Shown here piece by piece: positions 1 through 7,846 of a stretch of DNA of 36,971 nt (position 1 is the first letter of the stretch; each line of letters opens with the position of its first letter). Made by a program: the position numbers and the translations under genes. Below the pieces are notes generated by a model, which was not told the origin of the DNA, did no database searches, and saw only the letters and a program-made list of their open reading frames with translations. Source of the stretch: Deltaproteobacteria bacterium (GTDB taxonomy: Bacteria > Desulfobacterota > Desulfobaccia > Desulfobaccales > 0-14-0-80-60-11); the NCBI GenBank assembly GCA_016875015.1, contig VGSJ01000025.1:1-36971 (forward strand), in the 5' to 3' direction.

Positions 1-106
1 ATACCGACTTCACGGTGGCTACCGGGAAGGTCTTGGCCACAACCCCCAGGCTGATGTAATCCGTGATCCGGCTGCCTTTGGGGAGTTCTGCAAGTGTCCG
101 TGCCAT
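1..106 (-). CDS. IS4-family transposase, N-terminal fragment cut by the window edge
   Basis: Reading leftwards from an ATG at 106, 35 codons are visible before the edge. The peptide starts MARTLAELPKGSRI and continues with DYISLGVVAKTFP. This matches my memory of the N-terminal domain of IS4-type DDE transposases, where a 'd-ISLGVLARTFP' segment is typical. An AGGAGG ribosome site sits just before the ATG. The catalytic domain lies outside the window, so I cannot say whether the copy is intact. No terminal inverted repeat could be fixed between 107 and 263. The family call rests on one short motif. Confidence 0.65.
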   Translation of the reverse strand, partial: MARTLAELPKGSRITDYISLGVVAKTFPVATVKSV

Positions 107-176
107 CTGCGGTCCTCCTGTCATAGCCTGACACAGGATACCACAGAATTAATATTAAGTGAACAGTATTGCCACT

Positions 177-205
177 AAATCCCCCTTTAGAAAAGGGGGA
201 CTTTA
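177..205. repeat. Small palindrome with C5/G5 arms
   Basis: TCCCCCTTT (180-188) pairs perfectly with AAAGGGGGA (192-200) around a 3-base loop, and A/T bases extend the pairing outwards. It lies between the transposase start and the 3' end of the next gene. It may be an interspersed repeat or a weak terminator for the gene ending at 264. There is no clear T tract. Confidence 0.5.
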
Positions 206-263
206 AATGCCCGGTATTCAAGATATAGCTCGTTTTATACAATACACATTATGAATAGCGACA

Positions 264-2795
264 CTATCCCCCTCCCCCAAGAAAATGCTTTGTCAACCGC
301 CAGCGCCGCCACCAGCGCAGCAGGGAGTGGGGCGGCGGCTGAGTTTTGCTTTGCTGCCAGGCCGGGTTGAACGCCAGATCCAGCACGTGCAGGGTGGGGT
401 GCCCCGCCTTGGCCAGGCGGGCCCGGCAGGAGGCGCAGTAGGCGACCAGGTCCCGGGTGGCCTCGGACAGCCGGAAGTCCGTCATTTTCTGGGCCAGCTC
501 CGGGGCCACGGCGGGCACCATCCCGCCGGAGCCGCAGCAGATGCTGCGCTCCCGGTTGTGGGCCATCTCCTCGACGTTGTGTCCCAGGTCAGCGACCAGG
601 CGGCGCACCGCCGCATGGATGGGGGGGGCCTGGCGGGCGCCGCAGGCGTCTTGAATGTTGAAGGTCCAGGGCGGCCCGGCGGGGGCCGCGTCCGGTAAAC
701 CCACCTCGCTCAGCACTTCGTAGATGGAGCGGGTGTTGACCTCCGGGAGAAATTCCTGAAAAGTCTGGTAGCAGTGCGGGCAGGCCACGATGACTTCTCG
801 GGCTCCCAGCTTGGCGATTTCCCCGGCCACCTTCCGGATGACCCGGAGCATGACGTCGGTCTCCCCCATGAAATAGCTGGGGGCGCCGCAGCAGTTGAGC
901 ATGATGCCCGTATCCGGCAGCCGGCGGCGCAGGTGGGCGTAGGCCGCCTTCACCACTTGGGTGGCGTGGCCCGCCAGGGAGCAGCCCGGGAAAAAGACCC
1001 GGGCCGCCTTGCCGGTGGCGGGGTCCGGGCGGCCCAGAGCAAAGGTCGGGGAAGCCCCCCACTTGACGTAGTTCCGAATGCCCTGATGCGGGGGCAACGG
1101 CCCCTTGCCACGGGCCACCAGGGCTTCCCGGGCCGAAAGGCAGGGGCGGCCGGCGTGGAGGCCCTGGGGACAGACTGCCTGGCAAAGGCCGCAGTAATGA
1201 CAGGAGTAGGGAATCAGGGGGTCAGCCAGGCCCCGTTCCCGGAGGAGATGGACCAGCTCTTTTTCAGTGTAGGGAAACTGCTGCACATAATGCTGGAGAA
1301 AGGTGCAGTTTTTGACACACTGAGAGCAGGCGCAGGCGAGGCAGCGGGCGGCTTCGGCCTCGGCCGCGGCTGCGGTGAAACCCAGTTCCACTTCGGCGTC
1401 CGGTTGAGCCGTCCGGGCCGTCAGGCTGAGGCCGGGCATCGGCTGGCGGTAGGTGACCTCGGCGCCGAGGGTATCCACGATGAGGTTGGTGGTGCGGCTG
1501 GTTAGGGGCGGCAACTCCTGGGGCCGCGGCTCCCCTTTGAGGGAGCAGTGGATGGCCAGGGCGGCCCGGCGGCCGGCGGCAAAGGCCTCCACGGCATTCC
1601 GGGGTCCGGTGACCAGATCGCCCCCGGCAAAGACCCCCGGAATCCGGGTCGATAGCGTCACCGGCTCCGCCTCCAGCCGGAAGATGGTGGCGGTGTCAAA
1701 AGCCAGGCCGGGCCCGAAAAAATTGAAATCCGCGGTCTGGCCCAGCGCCGGGATCACCAGGTCCACCTCCAGGGTGAACTCGGAGCCGGGCGCCGGCATC
1801 GGGCAAGAGCGGCCGCCGGCGTCAGGCTCTCCCAACTCGGTCTTTTGGGCCACCAATCCCCGCACCCGGCCGTCCCCCAGCAGGCGCACCGGCAGAGTGA
1901 GGAAATGGAACTGAACCCCTTCCCGGCGAGCCTCCTCCACCTCCGAGGCCAGGGCCGGCATGAGGTCCTGGGTGCGGCGATAGAGGAGGCGCACCTCCTC
2001 AGCCCCGGCCCGCCAGGCGGAGCGGGCCGCGTCCACCGCGGCGTTGCCGCCGCCGATGACGGCCACCCGGCGGCCTACTTTAGGCGGAGTCCCCTCGTTG
2101 AAGGCTTTTAAGAAACTGAGGCCGTCCCTCACCCCGGACAAGTTTCCCCCGGGAATCTGGAGGCTGAGGCCCTTGTGGGCGCCCAGGGCCAGGAAGACCG
2201 CGGCGAAATCCCGGCGCAGGTCTTCCAAGTGGACGTCCCGGCCCAGGCGGGTGCGGAGCTGAACGTGCGTCCCCAGCTTCGCAACCACGCTCACCTCCCG
2301 CTCCAGGACTTCCCGGGGCAGGCGGTAGGGGGGGATGTAGAGCCGCAGGGCCCCGCCCAGAAAAGGTTCGGCTTCGAAGAGGGTGACCGGGTAGCCGAAG
2401 CGGCGCAATTCGTACGCCGCCATGAGCCCGGCGGGGCCGCCCCCCACCACGGCGACGCGCTGGGGCCGGTCCGGGCCCGGGGCGACGTTCAGAACCGCGT
2501 CGGGGGCCAAGTCCGCCAGGTAGCGTTTAAGCCCGGCAATGGCAATTGGCTGGTCCAGGGAGTTGCGGGCGCAGGCGCCCTCGCAGGGACGGGTGCAGAT
2601 GCGGCCCAGGATGCCGGGGAAGGGGCAGCGCTCCAGGACTACGGCCAGGGCCTCGGCCAGGTCGCCTTGCCGCATGAGGCGGAGCTTCTCCCGCACCCGG
2701 ATGTTCAGAGGGCAGGCGGCCTGGCAAGGGGGGGGCTCCTCGCCGATGCACTCTAGAAGGATTTTGTCGGACCAGTTGATGTCTTTGATGGTCAT
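264..2795 (-). CDS. GltD-HdrD fusion: NAD(P)H/FAD oxidoreductase with two CCG (heterodisulfide reductase-type) domains
   Basis: An 843-residue soluble flavo-iron-sulfur protein. Order: N-terminal GltD-type [4Fe-4S] domain (C24, C28, C67, C71, C75); FAD Rossmann motif GGGPAG (118-123); a second nucleotide motif GGGNAAVDAA near 245; ferredoxin-like cysteines near 485-540; then two CCG domains with complete cysteine sets. These are C605, C635-C636, C672, C675 and C718, C753-C754, C787, C790. In HdrB/HdrD proteins such domains bind noncubane [4Fe-4S] clusters that work on disulfides. No signal peptide or membrane helix is present. The fusion could pass electrons between NAD(P)H and a thiol/disulfide or an iron-sulfur partner; the substrate is unknown. 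The tail after residue 810 is basic and ends in four glycines. A sigma-54-type promoter lies about 60 bp upstream. The ribosome site before the ATG is weak. Confidence 0.85.
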   Translation of the reverse strand: MTIKDINWSDKILLECIGEEPPPCQAACPLNIRVREKLRLMRQGDLAEALAVVLERCPFPGILGRICTRPCEGACARNSLDQPIAIAGLKRYLADLAPDAVLNVAPGPDRPQRVAVVGGGPAGLMAAYELRRFGYPVTLFEAEPFLGGALRLYIPPYRLPREVLEREVSVVAKLGTHVQLRTRLGRDVHLEDLRRDFAAVFLALGAHKGLSLQIPGGNLSGVRDGLSFLKAFNEGTPPKVGRRVAVIGGGNAAVDAARSAWRAGAEEVRLLYRRTQDLMPALASEVEEARREGVQFHFLTLPVRLLGDGRVRGLVAQKTELGEPDAGGRSCPMPAPGSEFTLEVDLVIPALGQTADFNFFGPGLAFDTATIFRLEAEPVTLSTRIPGVFAGGDLVTGPRNAVEAFAAGRRAALAIHCSLKGEPRPQELPPLTSRTTNLIVDTLGAEVTYRQPMPGLSLTARTAQPDAEVELGFTAAAAEAEAARCLACACSQCVKNCTFLQHYVQQFPYTEKELVHLLRERGLADPLIPYSCHYCGLCQAVCPQGLHAGRPCLSAREALVARGKGPLPPHQGIRNYVKWGASPTFALGRPDPATGKAARVFFPGCSLAGHATQVVKAAYAHLRRRLPDTGIMLNCCGAPSYFMGETDVMLRVIRKVAGEIAKLGAREVIVACPHCYQTFQEFLPEVNTRSIYEVLSEVGLPDAAPAGPPWTFNIQDACGARQAPPIHAAVRRLVADLGHNVEEMAHNRERSICCGSGGMVPAVAPELAQKMTDFRLSEATRDLVAYCASCRARLAKAGHPTLHVLDLAFNPAWQQSKTQPPPHSLLRWWRRWRLTKHFLGGGG

Positions 2796-2858
2796 TTGTT
2801 TGGGTCTTAGTGGCGGGGCGATTTAATGAAAGCAATTCGCCCCACTCAGCCAGGCTTA

Positions 2859-2874
2859 GGCAAGGCGAATGCCA
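2859..2874 (-). promoter_or_regulatory. Sigma-54 (-24/-12) promoter for the GltD-HdrD gene
   Basis: On the minus strand the sequence is TGGCATTCGCCTTGCC: TGGCA at -24 and TTGC at -12, with exactly ten bases between GG and GC, as sigma-54 requires. The predicted start near 2848 gives a leader of about 50 nt to the ATG at 2795. It lies in the gap after the CAP gene. Two better matches lie before metV and the TauE gene. Confidence 0.6.
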
Positions 2875-2907
2875 CCAAGATGGGGGGAGAAAGGCTCACC
2901 CAGGGCG

Positions 2908-3462
2908 CTATTTTACCTGGGCGAAAATCTGGGTGGCGTAACACATTTTGTCTTTGGCCGCCACCCCCACGCCCATGCGGTTATATCTGGGGTCAAGGAT
3001 ATTCTTCCGGTGCCCCGGAGAAGTCATCCAGCCATCGACGATGAGCCGGGCCTGAGTCTTAATGTCGGTGGAATAATCCAGCTTGGCCCCCATGTAAATA
3101 TTTTCGCCGATCCGGGATATGTTCCTGATGGACGCCGGTTTTTCCTCCTGGAAGCGGTCCTTCAGGGTTTTTCCTTCAGGACTGGTGTGACTGAAGTAAT
3201 TATTCGTGAGCATATCGTCACTTTTTGCCCGAGCCTTTACCGCCAGATCATTATCCGAATCAAGCGAGGGCAGGCCGTTTTTGCGTCGGGCCTCGTTGGT
3301 GAGCTGAAAGATCCGCCGTTCCAATTCCTTAGGATGCCGGATGCCGCCTGATCTGGACAAGGCCCCCGAGGTGGTTCTTACCTGTCCCCAAGCCGAGGGG
3401 AGAAAGAGCAAGGCTGCCAACATAACCGCCATGGCCGCGGTCCATTTCAGGTTGGATTTCAT
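2908..3462 (-). CDS. Secreted CAP/SCP-domain protein
   Basis: 184 residues. A signal peptide (basic start, hydrophobic 8-22, cleavage near AWG-Q at 26-27) is followed by one CAP domain (about 45-184). Family residues are present: H92 in FSHTSPEG, E120 in GEN and H151 in GHRKNIL. Bacterial CAP proteins are extracytoplasmic and their functions are mostly unknown; a few bind ligands or act on the cell wall. The start is supported by GGGAGG a few bases before the ATG. It lies between two redox genes on the same strand, but a 380-bp gap upstream and a separate promoter downstream make co-transcription doubtful. Confidence 0.85.
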   Translation of the reverse strand: MKSNLKWTAAMAVMLAALLFLPSAWGQVRTTSGALSRSGGIRHPKELERRIFQLTNEARRKNGLPSLDSDNDLAVKARAKSDDMLTNNYFSHTSPEGKTLKDRFQEEKPASIRNISRIGENIYMGAKLDYSTDIKTQARLIVDGWMTSPGHRKNILDPRYNRMGVGVAAKDKMCYATQIFAQVK

Positions 3463-3842
3463 CCGGGTCCTCCCACCAAATGGTTAAGCTGCTCATTTGG
3501 ATTATACTGCTATTCGGGTTTTCCTTAAAGAGTTTTGGCTGCGGTCCGCGCCCGAGTTGCAATTATCGAGATGAATTCTTGCTTAAATGGGCGGGTGCCA
3601 GGCAGGTGGGGTTTGATCTGAGGACATCCAAAGCTTTGACGTGGGAGCGGTCAGCAACCCGCCCCGACAATTTCATCTACCTGGCTCACCCTGACCCTTG
3701 TATCCCCCCCGCTTCGGGGGAAGGGTTGGGGTGAGCGGCAGGACACCAGCAGGCAATTTTCTAACCGGACAGTGCTGGGAAAAAGGGCGCTCCCCTAAAT
3801 CCAGGCCGACTCCGGGTCAGTGTGAGCCACAGAGAGGATATG
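3463..3842. other. 380-bp intergenic gap with one long palindrome
   Basis: No convincing gene on either strand. It holds an imperfect hairpin at 3685-3735 and otherwise low-information sequence. It separates the 3' end of the 1131-residue fusion gene from the start of the CAP gene, so it should contain a terminator for the former and a promoter for the latter. I could not fix a promoter. Confidence 0.6.
3685..3735. repeat. Long imperfect hairpin (CTCACCCTGACCCTT family)
   Basis: The left arm CTCACCCTGACCCTT pairs with AAGGGTTGGGGTGAG apart from two positions, and CCCCC/GGGGG closes the tip around GCTTC. The same 'CACCCTGACCCT' core recurs inside the double hairpin at 27880-27969, so it is probably a dispersed repeat. 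It may also end transcription of the fusion gene that stops at 3843. Confidence 0.6.
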
Positions 3843-6800
3843 CTAAAACTTGACAAACTCCTGGGCGCGTTTTTCCCGGGCGCAGACGGAACAGAGGCGG
3901 CGCAGCACCTGCTTGCCCATCACCGTGTCGCTGTGAGAACTGACGTAGCCCAGGTAGCGGGCCGGCGGCAGCGGGCCGCCGCAACCCTGACAGGTGTGGA
4001 CTTCCAGTTCGTTCAAGATCGTGCCGCAGAGACGCACCTCCCGGCGGTCCGGGGCCTCGATATATTCGATGGCGCCGGTGGGGCAGGTCAGGGCGCAGGC
4101 GCCGCAGGCGATGCAGCGTTCCTGGGCTCGCCCATAATCGCTGAGCATCCGTTCGGTGGTGCTGATCTGGGTGAATTTCAAGGCGTAGACCTGCATCGTG
4201 TCCCGGCAGACCCGCTCGCAGGCGCCGCAGCGGATGCAGATGTCACAGCGCAGACAGCGCTGGGCTTCTTTTTGCGCCTGCTCCGGGGTGTAATCCAGTT
4301 CCACCCGGTCGAAGTTGGTGCGGCGCTGCTCCATGTCCAGGAAGGGCGTGGGCACCCGGTGATTGGTGATCTTGGTCTCCGCCGGGATGCCCAAAAACGG
4401 GACTCGCCGGCGCTTTTGGGTATTGACGGTGGGGGCCGGCCCCGCGGCCCCGGTCAGGTAATAGTCAATATCCAGGGCGCCCTGTTTGCCCGCGGCAATG
4501 GCCTCCACCGCGGTGGCGGGGCCGGTCACCGAGTCGCCGCCCGCGAAAATGTCGGTGACGTTGGTGCGGGTGTTCCCCCGGTGGGTGATAATCGTGCACC
4601 AGGGGCTGGTGTTGACCGGGGGCGTCGGGAAGGGACAGAGGTCGGGCTGCTGGCCGATGGCGGTAATCACCGCCCCCACTTCCAGACTGAAGTTGCTGTC
4701 CGGGATGCTGATGGGCCGGCGCCGGCTGCTGGCGTCGGGCCGGCCCAACTCGGCCAGGAGACATTCCAGATACCGGACCTGCCCGGGTACGCCTCCGATC
4801 TTGATGGGGACCGTGAGAAAATGGATCTTGACTCCTTCCTCCAGGGATTGTTCCACTTCTTCGGGATGGGCCGGCATCTCTCTCCGGGTGCGGCGGTAGG
4901 ACACGTGGACTTCCTGGCAACCCAGGCGCACGCAGGTGCGGGCCGCATCCATGGCGGCGTTGCCGCCCCCGATGATCACCACCTTATCGGCTGGCCGCCG
5001 CTTATCCCCGAGGTTGACCTTCTTGAGGAAAGTGATGACATCGTAGACCTGGGGAAAATCGTCTTCCCCTTCGATCTTCAGCTTGTATCCCAGATGGGCC
5101 CCAATCCCCAGGAAGAAGGCTTCAAAGCCCTGGGTCCGCAGCTCCTCCAGGGTGACGTCGAGGCCCACGGTAACCCCGGTTTTGATCTCCACCCCCAGGG
5201 AGCCGATGATCTCGATTTCTTTGCGCACCACCTCCCGGGGCAGGCGGTATTCGGGGATGCCAGCCACAAAGAGGCCGCCGGCCTCGGGCATGGCTTCAAA
5301 AATGGTCACCTGGTAGCCCTTCAGGGCCAGGTAATGGGCGCAAGACAGCCCCGCGGGGCCCGAGCCCACGATGGCGACCTTCCGGCCGTTGGGCGGCGCC
5401 GGGTTGAGGGGCAGATACTCGCCGTGGCGGGTGGCCCAGTCGGCCACAAAGGCCTTGAGGTATTTGATATTCAGGGGTTCATCCAGATGGCCCCGGACGC
5501 AGGCCCGCTCGCAGGGGTGGGGGCAGATGAGGCCGCAGATCCAGGGGAAGGGGTTGTCCTGGCGAATCACCTCCAGGGCCTCCAGAAAGCGCCCTTGTCC
5601 CACCAGGGCCATATAACTGGGGATGTCGATGCCCGCGGGGCAGGCCGTGTGGCAGGGGGCGGGCAGGAGCTTGGGGCAGACCCGGGCCGGACAGGTCTTG
5701 TTGTCCGTGTGCATCCGGTATTCATCCGGAAAGTACTGGAGGGAGGTGAGAATGGGATTGACCGCCTGGCGCCCCAGGTGGCAGGACCCCTTGAGCCTTA
5801 AGTGCTCGCAGATCGCCTGCAACTCCGCCAGGGTGTCCCCGGTGGCTTCGCCGCCGGCAAGCTCCGCTAGCATGTCCTTGATCCGGATGAGGGACTGGTG
5901 GCAGGAGGGGCATTGGGCTCCAGGTTGATCCAGGAGAAAGTCGATCTGCCGGCGGACCAGGGAGATGATGCAATCTTTTTCATCCAGGACCTGAATGGTC
6001 CCCAGGGCCAGGGAGCCCCCCAGTTCCCGGAGGGTGTCGTGGTTCAGGCTGATTTGCAGGAAGTGGGCGGGAAAGATTCCGCCCAGGGTGCCGCCCACCA
6101 GGATGGCCTTGGGGGTCCGGCCGTGGCGGAAGCCCCCGCCCACGCCGTTGATCACTTCTCCCAGGGTGGCCGACAGAGGGATCTCCACAAAACCGGGCTG
6201 CTCCACGGCCCCCATGAGGCGAAAGATCATGGTGCCGGGGGCGCAGGCAATGCCCAGTCTCCGGAACCAGGAGACCGGGGTCTGGGCGATGAAGGGCAAC
6301 GCGGCGATGGTGGCCAGGCCGTGGAACAGGAAGGTGGGGTTGGGGTACTTCTGCCAGAAAGACTTCGGCAGGGTGGTGTGGAGATGCTGGGTGAACAGGT
6401 CCTCGTCTTCCACCAAAAACCTGGACTCACCAGCGAGAATTTCCAAATCGATGGGCTTCTGGGAAGCGGGCAGAATATTGCCCTGTAACAACTTTTCCCA
6501 ACAATAGCGCAAGCGTTCCCGGGCCAGGGTGGCCGCGGCGGGCAGGTAGACGATCACCGCTTCGGCCTTGAGGGTGTTGACCGCCAGCAGGATGCCCTCT
6601 AAAACTTGGTGGGGCACGCCTTCCAGCAGCAGCATCTCGGCGGTGGCCTGGGGATAAGGCGGCGCCGCGTTCACCACCAGGACGGGGCGTTGTTTCTCCA
6701 CCCGCAGTTCACACCAGGCGGCGCCGAAAGCCGTGCTGGTGGTCCGGGAAAATTCACAGAACCCTGCGGCCACCACCTTCTGCAGAAACGAGTCGAACCC

Positions 6801-7238
6801 CTGGCTGTAAAAGGACCGAATGGCCTTGTAGCCGTCGTAGTCCTGATATTCTTCCAGGCACTGGGGGTCGATCTTGCCCAGAAGTTCGGAGATGTACATC
6901 TTCTGGGGTTCGTAGTAGGCCTCATAATCCTTGCCCACCACCCAGCGGCGCACGGGCCGGTGTTCGTCCAGATGGCTCTGGATGATCCGGGGGACCATAT
7001 CCGGGGTGACCAGTTCGTAAAGGCTGGAGACCCCCTCATAGCGCACTTCCACCATGACGTCCCGGCCCTCGATGCCCCGCCAGCCCACCAGCTGGACATC
7101 CAAGGGGCCCAGCTCGTCGAAGGCCCGCTGTTTCAAGGTGTCGATAAAGGCTTGGCGCACGGCTTCGGCCTCTTCGATGGCTTTGCCGGGGAAGGTGAAG
7201 ATATTGACCTGTAGCAGGGGGGATTGGCTGGCGATCAT
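3843..7238 (-). CDS. NuoF-like / GltD-like / ferredoxin fusion, electron-transfer subunit of the molybdoenzyme complex
   Basis: 1131 residues. Residues 1-510 follow the order of NuoF/HndC (51-kDa NADH dehydrogenase) with a recognisable SLBB segment (335-390), but the usual flavin and NADH motifs are not recognisable. The N3 cluster site reads C443-x2-C446-x2-S449 ... C486, with serine at the third ligand. Residues 515-980 form a complete GltD-type unit: cysteines 516-580, FAD motif GSGPAG (625-630) and NAD(P) motif GGGNAAMDAA (757-766). Two [4Fe-4S] ferredoxin motifs follow (about 995-1052), then a zinc-ribbon-like pair C1083/C1086 and C1116/C1119. No export signal. It starts 12 bp after the ferredoxin gene with AGGAG before the ATG, so it is the third gene of a molybdoenzyme operon. 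I infer that NAD(P)H electrons enter through the GltD part. Confidence 0.85.
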   Translation of the reverse strand: MIASQSPLLQVNIFTFPGKAIEEAEAVRQAFIDTLKQRAFDELGPLDVQLVGWRGIEGRDVMVEVRYEGVSSLYELVTPDMVPRIIQSHLDEHRPVRRWVVGKDYEAYYEPQKMYISELLGKIDPQCLEEYQDYDGYKAIRSFYSQGFDSFLQKVVAAGFCEFSRTTSTAFGAAWCELRVEKQRPVLVVNAAPPYPQATAEMLLLEGVPHQVLEGILLAVNTLKAEAVIVYLPAAATLARERLRYCWEKLLQGNILPASQKPIDLEILAGESRFLVEDEDLFTQHLHTTLPKSFWQKYPNPTFLFHGLATIAALPFIAQTPVSWFRRLGIACAPGTMIFRLMGAVEQPGFVEIPLSATLGEVINGVGGGFRHGRTPKAILVGGTLGGIFPAHFLQISLNHDTLRELGGSLALGTIQVLDEKDCIISLVRRQIDFLLDQPGAQCPSCHQSLIRIKDMLAELAGGEATGDTLAELQAICEHLRLKGSCHLGRQAVNPILTSLQYFPDEYRMHTDNKTCPARVCPKLLPAPCHTACPAGIDIPSYMALVGQGRFLEALEVIRQDNPFPWICGLICPHPCERACVRGHLDEPLNIKYLKAFVADWATRHGEYLPLNPAPPNGRKVAIVGSGPAGLSCAHYLALKGYQVTIFEAMPEAGGLFVAGIPEYRLPREVVRKEIEIIGSLGVEIKTGVTVGLDVTLEELRTQGFEAFFLGIGAHLGYKLKIEGEDDFPQVYDVITFLKKVNLGDKRRPADKVVIIGGGNAAMDAARTCVRLGCQEVHVSYRRTRREMPAHPEEVEQSLEEGVKIHFLTVPIKIGGVPGQVRYLECLLAELGRPDASSRRRPISIPDSNFSLEVGAVITAIGQQPDLCPFPTPPVNTSPWCTIITHRGNTRTNVTDIFAGGDSVTGPATAVEAIAAGKQGALDIDYYLTGAAGPAPTVNTQKRRRVPFLGIPAETKITNHRVPTPFLDMEQRRTNFDRVELDYTPEQAQKEAQRCLRCDICIRCGACERVCRDTMQVYALKFTQISTTERMLSDYGRAQERCIACGACALTCPTGAIEYIEAPDRREVRLCGTILNELEVHTCQGCGGPLPPARYLGYVSSHSDTVMGKQVLRRLCSVCAREKRAQEFVKF

Positions 7239-7250
7239 CGGCTGAATCTC

Positions 7251-7775
7251 CTAGCGGGCGCTGACCACGGTGTCCAGGGTAAAGGCCACGGCCTTGGCCA
7301 GGCGTTCCCGGCGGCTGGTGTCCATCTGGTCGGCCAGGCCGAAGTGGAGGCAGTGGGTGACGCACTTGCTCACGCAGGCCGGCTTCAGCCCCTGGTCGAT
7401 GCGGTCCATGCAGTAGTCGCACTTGACGACCCTGCCGATCTGGGGCTGCCATTGGGGCGCGCCCCAGGGACAGGCGGAAATGCAGCTCTTGCACCCCACG
7501 CACAGGGACTGCTCCACATAGACAATGCCGTCTTTGGGGCGCGTGCGCATGGCCCCCGTGGGGCAGACGGGCACGCACCAGGGATCGGAGCAATGGAAAC
7601 ACGGCATGAACACAAAGCCCATGCGGGGAGCTGCGCCCACCAGCTTGGGGCCGACGGCGATGATCTGGCCCAGCCGGGGGCCCGGCGGGAGGCCCTTGTT
7701 GCTCTTGCAATGCACTTCACAGCTCAGACAGCCGATGCATCTCTTCTGGTCCTGCAACAGGTAGTATTGACTCAT
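7251..7775 (-). CDS. Four-cluster [4Fe-4S] ferredoxin subunit (DmsB/HycB type)
   Basis: 174 residues. Four cysteine groups are typical of electron-transfer subunits of molybdopterin enzymes: C13/C16/C19/C23; a CFHCSDPWCVPVC group; CVGCKSCISAC; and a C-terminal group beginning KCDYC. It should carry electrons between the molybdopterin subunit upstream and the flavoprotein downstream. There is no Tat or Sec signal, so it is cytoplasmic. A GTG 12 bp further upstream is in frame but overlaps the ribosome site GGAGGAGGAG; the ATG at 7775 is therefore the start. It lies 71 bp after the catalytic subunit gene and 12 bp before the fusion gene. Confidence 0.9.
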   Translation of the reverse strand: MSQYYLLQDQKRCIGCLSCEVHCKSNKGLPPGPRLGQIIAVGPKLVGAAPRMGFVFMPCFHCSDPWCVPVCPTGAMRTRPKDGIVYVEQSLCVGCKSCISACPWGAPQWQPQIGRVVKCDYCMDRIDQGLKPACVSKCVTHCLHFGLADQMDTSRRERLAKAVAFTLDTVVSAR

Positions 7776-7846
7776 CTCCTCCTCCACAAAGCTCTATCAA
7801 GCCAGGGGCAGGTCCGGGATAAACCGGGGGCCTGGCCGCTCTGAGA

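Noticed and set aside
3822-5801. Very long open frame on the plus strand opposite the NuoF-GltD fusion gene
   Set aside because: It is antisense to a gene with clear motifs, is rich in Gly/Ala/His/Asp as expected of the reverse frame of GC-rich coding DNA, and has no ribosome site or domain.
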